DNA of 64,000 nt, from positions 9,396,501 to 9,460,500 of the forward strand of contig NZ_AP018448.1 of the NCBI RefSeq assembly GCF_030294945.1, given 5' to 3'. Source of the DNA: Streptomyces graminofaciens. GTDB lineage: Bacteria > Actinomycetota > Actinomycetes > Streptomycetales > Streptomycetaceae. The position numbers and the translations under genes were made by a program. Below, one piece after another: positions 7,914 through 19,746 of this stretch. Numbering within the stretch: position 1 is the first letter of the stretch; every line of letters begins with the position of its first letter. The notes below the pieces were generated by a model. It was not told the origin of the DNA, ran no database searches, and was given only the letters and a program-made list of their open reading frames with translations.

Positions 7914-8945
7914 GTGGCGTCCCACCGTCGACCGAAGCAGCCGAGCCGCACCCGTGTGACCGTGCTCACCACCGCCGCGGCAGCCGCCGTGGCCATCACC
8001 TCGCAGGCCGCCAACGCCGCGCCCAGCGAGAAGCCGAGCAAGGACGAGGTCAAGGCGAAGGTCGACGCGCTCTACGAGCAGGCGGAAGCGGCCACCGAGA
8101 AGTACAACGGCGCCAAGGAGAAGGCGGAGAAGCTCCAGAAGGACATCTCCACCATCCAGGACAACGTCGCCCGCGGCCAGGAGGACCTCAACGAGCTGCG
8201 TGAGGGCATAGGCCAGGCGGCCAGCGCCCAGTACCGCACCGGCGGCATCGACACCTCGATCCAGCTCTTCCTCTCCGCCGACCCGGACGACTATCTGGAC
8301 AAGGCCGCCACGCTGGACCAGCTGAGCAGCCAGCAGGTCGATTCGCTGAAGAAGATCCAGGAGAAGCAGCGCTCGCTCGCCCAGCAGCGCGAAGAGGCCA
8401 CCGAGAAGCTCGACGACCTCGCCGACACCCGCGAGACCCTGGGGAAGAAGAAGAAGGAAGTCCAGGCGAAGCTCGCCCAGGCGCAGAAGCTCCTCAACTC
8501 CCTGACGGCCGCCGAGAAGGCCGCCCTCTCCGCCGAGGAGGACCGCGCCACCCGCGACAGCGCCCGCGAGGCCCTCGGCTCCGACGACCCCGCCCCCGGC
8601 CGCGCCGCCTCCGCGTACTCCGCCGCGCAGAGCCAGATCGGCAAGCCGTACGTCTACGGCGCCACGGGCACCGCCTCCTACGACTGCTCGGGTCTCACCT
8701 CCTGGGCGTACGCCCAGGCCGGCATCACGATCCCGCGTACCTCGCAGGCCCAGGCCAACATCGGCACCCGCATCTACTCGCAGGCCGATCTCCAGGTCGG
8801 CGACCTGGTCTTCTTCTACAGCGACATCCACCACGTCGGCTTCTACGCCGGCAACGGGCAGGTCCTGCACGCCCCGCGCTCCGGCACGGTCGTGCGCTAC
8901 GAGGCGATGAGCAACATGCCGTTCCAGTTCGGCGTGCGGGTCTGA
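7914..8945 (+). CDS. Secreted NlpC/P60 peptidoglycan endopeptidase
   Basis: This 343-residue exported wall hydrolase has a signal peptide (residues 1-40, ending NAA), a long coiled-coil region (about 45-215) and a C-terminal NlpC/P60 domain. The catalytic Cys is in YDCSGLTSWAYAQ near residue 256 and the His in HHVGFYAGNGQV near residue 305. The family cuts the peptide stem of peptidoglycan; this coiled-coil/NlpC layout resembles mycobacterial RipC (Rv2190c), which also sits beside pimB. The GTG at 7914 is nine bases after AAGGAG. A perfect terminator follows. A paralogue lies directly downstream. Confidence 0.9.
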   Translation: MASHRRPKQPSRTRVTVLTTAAAAAVAITSQAANAAPSEKPSKDEVKAKVDALYEQAEAATEKYNGAKEKAEKLQKDISTIQDNVARGQEDLNELREGIGQAASAQYRTGGIDTSIQLFLSADPDDYLDKAATLDQLSSQQVDSLKKIQEKQRSLAQQREEATEKLDDLADTRETLGKKKKEVQAKLAQAQKLLNSLTAAEKAALSAEEDRATRDSAREALGSDDPAPGRAASAYSAAQSQIGKPYVYGATGTASYDCSGLTSWAYAQAGITIPRTSQAQANIGTRIYSQADLQVGDLVFFYSDIHHVGFYAGNGQVLHAPRSGTVVRYEAMSNMPFQFGVRV

Positions 8946-8979
8946 TCCGGCCCGGTCCGGGCACCCCTTTCGAGCCATC

Positions 8980-9020
8980 AGGGCCGATCGTCACACCGTG
9001 TGACGATCGGCCCTGTTTTT
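8980..9020 (+). terminator. Rho-independent terminator
   Basis: Perfect 16-base arms (8980-8995 and 8999-9014) separated by a 3-base loop are followed by GTTTTT. This is the strongest terminator in the window and it separates the two NlpC/P60 paralogues into independent transcripts. Confidence 0.93.
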
Positions 9021-9271
9021 CTTCAAGATCAGGACACAGCTCCGCCCGAACGGGCGAATTCCCGCACCTCGCGCTGACCCCGCGTCCCGCCGGTGACCTG
9101 GCCCCCAGGTCGAGCGTCACGCTGTGTGGCCGCGTAGGTCTTTGGCTGTGACAGGGTCGCGCGGCTACTGTCGGCCGCGCTTCCCTCACCCGCCGTGAGT
9201 GCGCCCATCGAGGGCGCCCTGCCGGTGCCGGGGGAGGGCCCTGTCCGCCGTCGAAGGGAGTGCGGCTTCCC

Positions 9272-10300
9272 GTGGTGTCCCACAGTCGTCTTGTACCGTC
9301 CGGGTTCGACCGGGGCGCAGCCGCCGCTCTGGGCGTGCTGTCCGCCGCGGTCGCCGCCCTCGGCGCCATCCCCGTCCAGCCGGCCGCCGCCGCGCCGCAC
9401 GACGACACCCGGGCCGAGGTGGACCGGCTCTACGAGGAGGCCGAACAGGCCACCGAGGCGTTCAACAAGGCCGACGAGCGCGCCGACAAGCTGCGCGACC
9501 AAGTCGGCGACGCGCAGGACGCCATCGCCCGGCAGCAGGACCGCGTCAACGCCATGCGGGGGGCGCTCGGCTCGCTCGCCGGGGCCCAGTACCGCTCCGG
9601 CGCCCTCGACCCCTCGCTCGCCCTGCTGTTCTCCGACGACCCGGACGACTATCTCGACAGGGCCGCCGCCCTGGACCGGGTCAGCACCCATCAGGCGGGC
9701 GAACTGCGGGACCTCCAGCACGCCATGCGCGCCATCGCCCAGAAGCGCGAGGAGGCCTCCGACCGGCTCACCGAACTGGAGAAGAGCCGCAAGGCCGTCG
9801 CCCGGCACAAGCGGACCGTCGAGGCGAAGCTCGCCCGGGCCAGGCAGCTGCTCAACTCCCTCCCGGACGAGGAGCGCGCCGAGTACGACCGCGCCTCCCG
9901 CTCCGGCGGCGATCGCACCGACATGCCGGACCTCTCGGGTGCCGTCGCGCCCAACGGCCGCGCGGCCGCCGCCGTGGCCGCCGCCCGCTCGGCGCTCGGC
10001 AAGCCGTATGTGTGGGGTGCGACGGGTCCCAGCGGCTTCGACTGCTCGGGCCTGATGGTCTGGTCGTACGCGCAGGCCGGGGTCGGGCTGCCGCGCACCT
10101 CGCAGGCCCAGCGGTACGCCGGCACCCAGGTCCCGCTCTCCCAGGCCCAGCCCGGCGACCTCGTCACCTACCGTTCGGACGCCAGCCATGTCGGCATGTA
10201 CGTCGGCAACGGCCAGGTCATCCACGCCCCCTACCCGGGCGCCCCGGTCCGCTACGACCCCGTCGGCATGATGCCGGTGGCCTCGGTCACCCGCCCCTGA
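9272..10300 (+). CDS. Secreted NlpC/P60 peptidoglycan endopeptidase (paralogue)
   Basis: A second NlpC/P60 hydrolase of about 342 residues has the same plan as its upstream neighbour: signal peptide ending PAAAA, coiled coil (about 45-215), catalytic Cys in FDCSGLMVWSYAQ near residue 257 and His in SHVGMYVGNGQVIHAP near residue 305. The two share the RTSQAQ and NGQV motifs and probably arose by tandem duplication. Three in-frame GTGs exist (9260, 9272, 9275). I prefer 9272, which lies 11 bases after AGGGAG; 9275 would give a start matching the paralogue's SHR sequence. Confidence 0.88.
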   Translation: MVSHSRLVPSGFDRGAAAALGVLSAAVAALGAIPVQPAAAAPHDDTRAEVDRLYEEAEQATEAFNKADERADKLRDQVGDAQDAIARQQDRVNAMRGALGSLAGAQYRSGALDPSLALLFSDDPDDYLDRAAALDRVSTHQAGELRDLQHAMRAIAQKREEASDRLTELEKSRKAVARHKRTVEAKLARARQLLNSLPDEERAEYDRASRSGGDRTDMPDLSGAVAPNGRAAAAVAAARSALGKPYVWGATGPSGFDCSGLMVWSYAQAGVGLPRTSQAQRYAGTQVPLSQAQPGDLVTYRSDASHVGMYVGNGQVIHAPYPGAPVRYDPVGMMPVASVTRP

Positions 10301-10318
10301 CCACCGTACGATCGGGGC

Positions 10319-11545
10319 GTGGCTGGTCGAAGGCGTGTGCTCCCGAAGGTCGCGGGAACCGTAGGGGTGGCCCTGGCCGTGCTCGTCGGCTGCGGGGGCG
10401 CCGACGCGGCCGACGCCGCCCGGGCCGATGTCCAGCGGGTGCTCGACCGGCGGGCGGAGGCGGTGCTGGACCGGGACGCGACGGCGTTCCGGTCGACGGA
10501 GGCGCCGACCGGCTCGGTCCAGGGGCAACTGGCCACCGGGACCGCCGAGTTCGAGAACCTCCGCGCGCTCCCCCTGACGTCCTGGTCGTACCACCTCAAC
10601 ACCTTCCGCCGCGCCGGGGACCGGGTCACGGCCGAGGCGGCGCTGCGCTACCGGATACGCGGCTACGACAAGGCGCCCGTCACGGCCGTACGCACGCTGA
10701 CCCTGACCCGAGCCGACGGCGGCGGTTGGCGGGTCGCCTCCGACGAGCCCTCGAAGAAGGGCACCGAGCAGCTGTGGGAGCAGGGGGAGATACGGGCCGT
10801 CAGGGGCGAGCACAGCCTGGTGCTCGGGGTCGGGCAGGCGGAGCGGTCCCTGCGGGGGTACGCGGAGCTGGCGGACCGGGCCGTGCCCGCCGTGACCCGG
10901 GCGTGGGGCGAGGACTGGTCCCGGCGGGTCGTGGTCCTCGTCCCGAAGTCGCTGGACGGGATGGCGGGGCTGCTGGGGGCGCCCGCCTCCGGGTACCGGG
11001 GGATCGCGGCGGTCACCACCGGTGAGACGGGAGGCTCGGCGAAGGCGCCGGCCGACCGGATCATCGTCAACCCCGACGCGTACCCCGTCCTCGGTGCCTT
11101 CGGCAGACAGGTCGTCCTCACCCATGAGACCGCCCATGTCGCCACTCGCGCCCACACCGGCGCCGCGACGCCCCTGTGGCTCTCCGAGGGGTACGCGGAC
11201 TGGGTCGGTTACCGGTCGAGCGGCCGTACGGCGGCCGAGGTGGCTCCGGAGCTGCGGCGCGCGGTGGCGGAGGGGCGGCTCCCGGACGCGCTGCCGGACG
11301 ACGCGGACTTCGGCTTCGCCGGGGACGCGACCGGGCTCGCGCGGGCGTACGAGGGGGGCTGGCTGGCCTGTCGGATGATCGCGGACCGGTGGGGTGAGGT
11401 GAGGCTGAACGAGTTCTACCGTGCCGTGGGTGAGCACGGGCGGCGCGCCGGGGCTGTGGAGGGGGCGTTGAAGGAGGTGCTGGGGACGACGCTCGATGAG
11501 TTCACGGCGCGGTGGCGGGAGTATGTGCGGGGTCAGCTCGGCTGA
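10319..11545 (+). CDS. Lipoprotein-like protein with zinc-metallopeptidase motif
   Basis: This 408-residue protein begins with a basic stretch and a hydrophobic helix ending in LVGCGG, a plausible lipobox, so it is probably exported and lipid-anchored. Near residue 268 is HETAH, a HExxH zinc site, followed about 20 residues later by SEGYADW, the third ligand pattern of M1/MA-type peptidases. The first half resembles a nuclear-transport-factor-like domain (residues 30-160). The GTG start is 18 bases after the NlpC gene, suggesting an operon with the wall hydrolase. Its 3' end overlaps the convergent mannosyltransferase by 13 bases. The substrate is unknown. Confidence 0.72.
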   Translation: MAGRRRVLPKVAGTVGVALAVLVGCGGADAADAARADVQRVLDRRAEAVLDRDATAFRSTEAPTGSVQGQLATGTAEFENLRALPLTSWSYHLNTFRRAGDRVTAEAALRYRIRGYDKAPVTAVRTLTLTRADGGGWRVASDEPSKKGTEQLWEQGEIRAVRGEHSLVLGVGQAERSLRGYAELADRAVPAVTRAWGEDWSRRVVVLVPKSLDGMAGLLGAPASGYRGIAAVTTGETGGSAKAPADRIIVNPDAYPVLGAFGRQVVLTHETAHVATRAHTGAATPLWLSEGYADWVGYRSSGRTAAEVAPELRRAVAEGRLPDALPDDADFGFAGDATGLARAYEGGWLACRMIADRWGEVRLNEFYRAVGEHGRRAGAVEGALKEVLGTTLDEFTARWREYVRGQLG

Positions 11546-12939
11546 TCCAGGGTTTCGCCCCCGCCGCCCCTACCCGTTCCCATCCGCTGGGGGCCGCGCT
11601 CCCAGACCCCCGGGTGGGGTTCTTGGCTGCGCGTTGCGTGTGGCTGGTCGCGCAGTTCCCCGCGCCCCTTACGGGGCGCGTGCTCCTGCCACAGTTCCAA
11701 GGCCGCCAGCAGCGTCGCCAGGACCAGGAGGCCGTTGCGGAGGAACATGAGGGTCACGCCCAGCCAGTCGCTCATGACCACGTGGCCGAACCAGATCGGG
11801 AACTCCAGGACGGTCACGAAGCTCGCGACGAGGACGACGACCGCCGGGGTCGTCATCCGGCTCGCACGGAAGCAGAGGCAGACCGCCGCCAGGCCGACCA
11901 GCCACACCATGTACTGCGGGCTGATCACCCGGCTCGTCGTCGTGAACATCAGCACCGCCACGAACGCGGCGTCCGCGAGGGTGTGCGGCGCGAACCGCCG
12001 GGCGCGCGCCCGCCACAGCAGCAGCCAGGCGAACGCGGCCGCGCTGAGCAGCAGGGCCGCGTTGCTGACGACGTCGACGTAGTCGCCGAGGAACTCCACC
12101 GAGCCGTAGTTCAGCAGCACCTGGCCGTTCCAGCCGAACTGCCGGGCCACGTGGAAGACGAGGGCGCCCAGCGACTCCACCTCGGTGCCCCGGTCGCGCT
12201 GGAAGCTCAGGAAGTCGAAGGCGCCGGGCATGGCGAGGGCGAAGAGGAGGGCCAGGGAGCCCGCCGTCACCGCCGCCGAGGCCCAGGCCGCGCGTGTGCG
12301 GGCGCCGAGGAGGAGCAGGACCGGCCACACCTTCAGCAGGGCGCCGAAGGCCACGAGGGCGCCCATCACGCGCGGGTGGCGGCTGCCGGCGAGAAGCGCG
12401 GCCACCGCCACCGCCGTCACCATCACGTCGTAGCGCGCGTACACGGTCGGGCCGAGCAGCGGCAGGCCCACCACCCACACCCAGGCGCCGCGTCGCGTCC
12501 GGCCGGGGCGGGAGCCCGCGTGAAGGAGCAGGGTGAGGACCGCGAGGTCGGCGAGGAGGGCGAGGACGAAGAAGGCCGACGCGTAGTCCAGGAAGGGCAG
12601 AAGCGCCGGGGACAGGATCGCGAGGGCGGCCGCCGGGGGGTACTGCCAGGTCACGTCGCCCTGGGGATACGTTCCGGTGCGCAGGACCTCGTACCAGCCG
12701 TGGTAGATGAACGACACGTCGCCGGTGACGTCCGGGCCGGGGAAGACCAGCACCTTGAAGACGTACAACAGCAGGACCAGCCGGCTCGCGCCCCAGGACG
12801 CCAGCAGTATCCACGGCAGCCGTCGCGTGCCCGCCCTGTCCACCTGAGCCACCTGGTCCACCTGTGCTTGTCGTCCGTCGTCCGTCGTCCGTGTGCCGCC
12901 CGCGCCCGGCCTGTGCGGAGCCGCGCGTGAGGGGGACAT
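11533..12939 (-). CDS. GT87-type polyprenol-phosphate-mannose mannosyltransferase
   Basis: This 468-residue integral membrane protein has about 10-12 hydrophobic segments between residues 45 and 420. Asp residues lie in the first external loop (GPDVTGDVSFIYHGW), and a PPAAA motif and a YARYDV segment follow, all typical of the GT-C/GT87 (DUF2029) family that uses lipid-linked mannose at the outer membrane face. Mycobacterial Rv2181 in the same neighbourhood is a PIM/LAM alpha-mannosyltransferase. The ATG at 12939 follows GGAGAT. The last 50 residues are non-hydrophobic and are encoded by the intergenic repeat at 11643-11680, so the true stop may once have been earlier. Confidence 0.82.
   Translation of the reverse strand: MSPSRAAPHRPGAGGTRTTDDGRQAQVDQVAQVDRAGTRRLPWILLASWGASRLVLLLYVFKVLVFPGPDVTGDVSFIYHGWYEVLRTGTYPQGDVTWQYPPAAALAILSPALLPFLDYASAFFVLALLADLAVLTLLLHAGSRPGRTRRGAWVWVVGLPLLGPTVYARYDVMVTAVAVAALLAGSRHPRVMGALVAFGALLKVWPVLLLLGARTRAAWASAAVTAGSLALLFALAMPGAFDFLSFQRDRGTEVESLGALVFHVARQFGWNGQVLLNYGSVEFLGDYVDVVSNAALLLSAAAFAWLLLWRARARRFAPHTLADAAFVAVLMFTTTSRVISPQYMVWLVGLAAVCLCFRASRMTTPAVVVLVASFVTVLEFPIWFGHVVMSDWLGVTLMFLRNGLLVLATLLAALELWQEHAPRKGRGELRDQPHATRSQEPHPGVWERGPQRMGTGRGGGGETLDQPS
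11643..11680. repeat. GGGGCGCGGGG intergenic repeat, copy B (reversed)
   Basis: The sequence gctggtcgcgcagttccccg followed by cgccccttacggggcgcg is the dispersed element in the opposite orientation. Here it lies inside the 3' end of the mannosyltransferase frame, adding a low-complexity tail. Confidence 0.7.
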
Positions 12940-13132
12940 GATCTCCTGCCCGGCTGTGACCCGGCCATGAGGCGTCACCGGGTCCCGCGGTGGGAACGGT
13001 CGCGAGCGGGGGCGGGGTTCCGGTCCGTGTGAACGGCCTGGGGAGGGACTCGGGTTCTGTTGTGCGTGGGGGCGCGCGTCTCGGTGCGGGCCGGAGAAGC
13101 CGTCGGGCTCCGGTTCGGTAGGGTCGGCGGCG

Positions 13133-15989
<2,857 letters not shown>

Positions 15990-16008
15990 CCGTATGTTCG
16001 AAGGCGGG

Positions 16009-17805
16009 CTACTTCTGGTAGATCGCCTCGATCTCGCCCGCGAAATCCTTCGCCACCACATTGCGCTTGAGCTTCAAAGACGGTGTCAGGTGGCCCGAAT
16101 CCTCCGTGAACTGGGAGGACAGAATGCGGAACTTCCGCACCGATTCCGCCTTCGACACCGCGGCGTTGCCGTCGTCGATCGCGGCCTGGACGGCCGCGTT
16201 CAGATCGGCGTCCGCGCTCAGCGACGCCGCGGTTGAACCCGCGGGCTTGCCGTGCTCGGCGGCCCAACGGCCCAGGAACTCCTCGTCGATGGTGACCAGC
16301 GCGCCCACGAAGGGCCGCCCGTCGCCGACCACCATGCACTCCGCGACCAGCGCGTGCGCCCGGATCCGGTCCTCGATCACGGCCGGGGCGACGTTCTTGC
16401 CGCCCGCGGTGACGATGATCTCCTTCTTGCGGCCGGTGATGCTCAGATAGCCGTCCTCGTCGAGGGTGCCGATGTCACCGGTGTGGAACCAGCCGTCGGT
16501 CAGCGCCTCGGCCGTCGCGGCCTCGTTGTTCCAGTAGCCCTTGAACAGGTGCTCGCCGTGCAGCAGCACCTCGCCGTCGTCCGCGATCCGGATCACCGAA
16601 CCCGGCAGCGGCTGGCCGACCGTACCGATCTTCGGACGGTCCCAGGGGTTGAACGCGGTGGCCGCGCAGGACTCCGTCAGGCCGTAGCCCTCCAGGACCG
16701 TGAAGCCGATGCCGCGGAAGAAGTGACCGAGGCGCTCGCCCAGCGGGGCACCGCCGGAGATGGCGTACTCGCCCTTGCCGCCCAGCACCGCGCGCAGCTT
16801 GCTGTAGACGAGCTTGTCGAAGACCGTGTGCTTGATCTTCAGACCGAGGGACGGGCCCGACGGGGTGTCCAGAGCCCTGCTGTACGCGATCGCCGTGTCC
16901 GAGGCCTTGTCGAAGATCTTGCCCTTGCCGTCGGCCTGCGCCTTGGCGCGCGCCGAGTTGTAGACCTTCTCGAAGACACGCGGGACACCGAGGATCAGCG
17001 TCGGCCGGAAGGAGGCCAGCTCGTCGGTGAGGTTCTTGATGTCCGGTACGGTGCCCAGCTTGATCGGCGCCATCATCGGCGCGACCTGCACCAGCCGCCC
17101 GAAGACATGCGCGAGCGGCAGGAAGAGGAGCACCGAGCACTCGCCCGTACGGAACAGCGGGCGCAGCCGCTCGACCACGTTCCCGCACTCGGCGAAGAAG
17201 CTGCGGTGGGTGAGGACGCACCCCTTCGGGCGGCCCGTCGTGCCGGAGGTGTAGACGATCGTCGCCGGGTCGTCGGCCTTCGCCAGCGAACTGCGCTCCT
17301 CGACGGCCTTGTCCGTGACGCCCTGGCCGAGACGGCCCAGCTCCTCCACGCCACCGCCCTCGATCTGCCAGACGTGCTTCAGCGCCGGCAGCCGGTCGCG
17401 CACCGACTCCACGGCGGTCGTGTGACCGTCCAGCTCCACGATCACGGCCGTCGCACCCGAGTCGGAGAGGATCCACTCCACCTGCTCCGGCGAACTGGTC
17501 TCGTACACCGGCACGGTGATCGCGCCGGCCGACCAGATCGCGAAGTCCAGCAGGGTCCACTCGTACCGCGTGCGGGACATCAGCCCGACCCGGTCGCCCG
17601 GCTGCACACCGGAGGCGATGAGGCCCTTGGCGGCGGCCCGCACCTCGGCGAGGAACTCGACGGCGTTGACGTCCTGCCAGGTGCTGCCCACCTTGCGGGC
17701 GATGACGGCGACATCGGGATGCTGCGCGGCGTTTCTACGGACGATGTCGGTGAGATTGCCGTCCGTGGGGACCTCGTACAAAGCCGGAAGGCTGAACTCG
17801 CGCAA
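16009..17805 (-). CDS. fadD: Long-chain fatty acyl-CoA ligase
   Basis: This 598-residue AMP-forming ligase activates fatty acids as acyl-AMP then acyl-CoA. Motifs in order: VYTSGTTGRPKGCVLTH (ATP grip, near residue 190), GYGLTESCAA (A5), WFHTGDIGTLDEDGYLSITGR (A7/A8) and the C-terminal KxxxLTPSLKLKRN catalytic Lys region. Similarity is highest to the FadD15-type ligases. It starts at TTG (17805) after GAGGAG. It converges with the cholesterol oxidase gene and would act downstream of any sterol or lipid catabolism, but a membrane-lipid role is equally likely given the PIM neighbourhood. A palindrome lies in its upstream region. Confidence 0.9.
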   Translation of the reverse strand: MREFSLPALYEVPTDGNLTDIVRRNAAQHPDVAVIARKVGSTWQDVNAVEFLAEVRAAAKGLIASGVQPGDRVGLMSRTRYEWTLLDFAIWSAGAITVPVYETSSPEQVEWILSDSGATAVIVELDGHTTAVESVRDRLPALKHVWQIEGGGVEELGRLGQGVTDKAVEERSSLAKADDPATIVYTSGTTGRPKGCVLTHRSFFAECGNVVERLRPLFRTGECSVLLFLPLAHVFGRLVQVAPMMAPIKLGTVPDIKNLTDELASFRPTLILGVPRVFEKVYNSARAKAQADGKGKIFDKASDTAIAYSRALDTPSGPSLGLKIKHTVFDKLVYSKLRAVLGGKGEYAISGGAPLGERLGHFFRGIGFTVLEGYGLTESCAATAFNPWDRPKIGTVGQPLPGSVIRIADDGEVLLHGEHLFKGYWNNEAATAEALTDGWFHTGDIGTLDEDGYLSITGRKKEIIVTAGGKNVAPAVIEDRIRAHALVAECMVVGDGRPFVGALVTIDEEFLGRWAAEHGKPAGSTAASLSADADLNAAVQAAIDDGNAAVSKAESVRKFRILSSQFTEDSGHLTPSLKLKRNVVAKDFAGEIEAIYQK

Positions 17806-18040
17806 GACTGCTGCTCCTCATAGGGCGCCGGCGCCACGACTCTGTGTGTGATGCCACGGTGTGGTCCAAGGTCGGGGCGAGAGCTCGGGTCCCGCTCGGC
17901 CTCGTTCCTCACTGGTTGAAAACCTGAGCACGACTGGACTGCCCGGACGTTACCCGCCGGTATGCCCTCTCCGCGAGGGGGGTTCACCGAGATGTCTTCC
18001 GCGTCACACAGGGGGTTGTACCGCGCACAGTATTCCACCC

Positions 18041-18062
18041 GGTTACTGACTGGCCAGTAACC
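18041..18062. promoter_or_regulatory. TetR-type palindromic operator upstream of fadD
   Basis: GGTTACTG and CAGTAACC form perfect 8-base arms around a 6-base centre. It lies in the 311-base divergent gap (17806-18116) between fadD and the phosphoesterase gene, 55 bases before the latter. The length and TTACTG/CAGTAA half-sites suit a TetR-family repressor; the regulator is not encoded next to it. The rest of the gap shows no gene. Confidence 0.6.
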
Positions 18063-18116
18063 ACAGATCCGACCGACTCTGTTCACGTTTGGCGCACACG
18101 CCTACCCTTGATCGAC

Positions 18117-18914
18117 ATGGCACCCACAGCAGGCGGTAACCGCAGGACACGGATTCACGTGGTCAGCGACGTGCACGGCAACGCGCACGACCTGGCCCGC
18201 GCGGGCGAGGGTGCCGACGCCCTGGTGTGTCTGGGTGACCTGGTCCTCTTCCTCGACTACGCCGACCACTCGCGCGGCATCTTCCCCGACCTCTTCGGCG
18301 CCGAGAACGCGAGCCGGCTCGTCGAGCTGCGCACCGCCCGGCGCTTCGAGGAGGCGCGCGAGCTCGGCACCCGGCTGTGGGCGGGCGTCGGCGGCGACCG
18401 CCCCGCCGTGATCGAGAAGGCCGTCCGCAAGCAGTACGCCGAGCTGTTCTCGGCCTTCCCCACACCGACGTACGCCACCTACGGCAATGTCGATATGCCG
18501 ACGCTGTGGCCCGAGTACGCGGGACCGGGCACGACCGTGCTGGACGGGGAGCGGGTGGAGATCGGGGGGTGGGTCTTCGGTTTCGTGGGCGGGGGCCTGC
18601 GGACACCGATGCGCACGCCGTACGAGATCAGCGACGAGGAGTACGCGGCGAAGATCGAGGCGGTCGGGGAGGTCGACGTGCTGTGCACACACATCCCGCC
18701 GGAGGTTCCTGAGCTGGTGTACGACACGGTGGCGCGGCGGTTCGAGCGGGGGAGCCGGGCGCTGCTGGAGGCGATTCGTCGTACCCGGCCCCGGTACTCG
18801 TTGTTCGGGCATGTGCATCAGCCGTTGGCGCGGCGGATGCGGATCGGGGCGACGGAGTGTGTCAACGTCGGGCACTTCGCGGGGAGCGGGAAGCCGTGGG
18901 CGCTGGAGTGGTGA
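18117..18914 (+). CDS. Metallophosphoesterase
   Basis: This 265-residue calcineurin-like phosphoesterase carries the family metal ligands in order: VVSDVHGN (Asp, His), LVCLGDLVLF (Asp), YGNVDMP (Asn), CTHIPPE (His) and LFGHVHQP (His). These bind two metal ions and hydrolyse phosphoesters; the substrate is unknown. The ATG at 18117 is chosen over an in-frame TTG nine bases upstream. It diverges from fadD. Confidence 0.85.
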   Translation: MAPTAGGNRRTRIHVVSDVHGNAHDLARAGEGADALVCLGDLVLFLDYADHSRGIFPDLFGAENASRLVELRTARRFEEARELGTRLWAGVGGDRPAVIEKAVRKQYAELFSAFPTPTYATYGNVDMPTLWPEYAGPGTTVLDGERVEIGGWVFGFVGGGLRTPMRTPYEISDEEYAAKIEAVGEVDVLCTHIPPEVPELVYDTVARRFERGSRALLEAIRRTRPRYSLFGHVHQPLARRMRIGATECVNVGHFAGSGKPWALEW

Positions 18915-19027
18915 GCTTCCGGGCCGGGTGTGGTGGCAAGGGTTCGCCGTGCGCGCGGTAGCCTTCACGCTGCACACACGTGCGCACCACCCTCCCTCAC
19001 CGGACCGTCTCTGGAGGAGCCACGGCG

Positions 19028-19468
19028 ATGGCGGAATTCACCAGTTCGAGCATCACGATCGAGGCCGCGGCCGCCGACGTCATGGGAGTGATCTCCGACT
19101 TCGCCCGCTACCCGGACTGGACGGGCGAGGTGAAGCAGGCGGAGGTACTTCAGACCGACGGCCAGGGCCGCGCCGAGCAGGTCCGGCTCGTCATGGACGC
19201 GGGGGCGATCAAGGACGACCAGGTGCTCGCGTACACCTGGAGCGGGGAGCACGAGGTTTCCTGGAGCCTGGTCAAGTCCCAGATGCTGCGGTCGCTGGAC
19301 GGGACGTACCTCCTGAAGCCGGTCGGTGACACGGTGACCGAGGTGACGTACCAGCTGACCGTGGACGTCAAGATCCCGATGCTGGGGATGATCAAGCGCA
19401 AGGCGGAGAAGGTCATCATCGACAGGGCGTTGGCGGGGCTGAAGAAGAGGGTCGAGTCGGGCGCGTAG
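19028..19468 (+). CDS. SRPBCC (polyketide cyclase/START-like) protein
   Basis: This 146-residue protein has the helix-grip fold pattern: SSITIEAAAADVMGVISDFARYPDWTGEV at the N-terminus and a C-terminal helix AEKVIIDRALAGLKKRVESG. Such proteins bind a hydrophobic ligand in a central cavity. A homologue (Rv2185c, from memory) sits in the equivalent place in mycobacteria next to the ArsA-like ATPase and fadD15, suggesting a lipid-carrier role. GGAGGAG precedes the ATG at 19028; the upstream in-frame extension is not supported. Confidence 0.82.
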   Translation: MAEFTSSSITIEAAAADVMGVISDFARYPDWTGEVKQAEVLQTDGQGRAEQVRLVMDAGAIKDDQVLAYTWSGEHEVSWSLVKSQMLRSLDGTYLLKPVGDTVTEVTYQLTVDVKIPMLGMIKRKAEKVIIDRALAGLKKRVESGA

Positions 19469-19542
19469 CCCTCGCGGGCCGCTGGGCCAAGGCGCCTGAT
19501 GGCTCGGGGCGTGCGGTGGTAGGGCGACTGCGGGTCGGTCGT

Positions 19543-19587
19543 GGCCGGTCGCGCAGTTCCCCGCGCCCTGGAAGATCCGGGGCGCGG
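19543..19587. repeat. GGGGCGCGGGG intergenic repeat, copy C (reversed)
   Basis: gccggtcgcgcagttccccg, then cgccctggaagatccggggcgcgg. It lies 75 bases 3' of the SRPBCC gene in a 278-base gap and can form a hairpin. Confidence 0.65.
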
Positions 19588-19659
19588 CACGGTCGCCGGT
19601 CCCGACCGCCCCGACCACGGGCAATCGTGCCGCTGTGGCCCGCGCCCGTCCCGAAGAGA

Positions 19660-19691
19660 GCGGCACCCGGTGAGCGCCGGGCCGCGCGACC
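19660..19691. repeat. 32-base dispersed repeat, copy 1
   Basis: gcggcacccggtgagcgccg followed by ggccgcgcgacc. It matches 38549-38580 at 31 of 32 bases. Both copies lie in spacers next to unrelated genes. Confidence 0.7.
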
Positions 19692-19746
19692 TCCCGCCGC
19701 CGCCCAGCCACGGCACCGGGCGCGGGCTCGGCTACCGTTCACCCTC

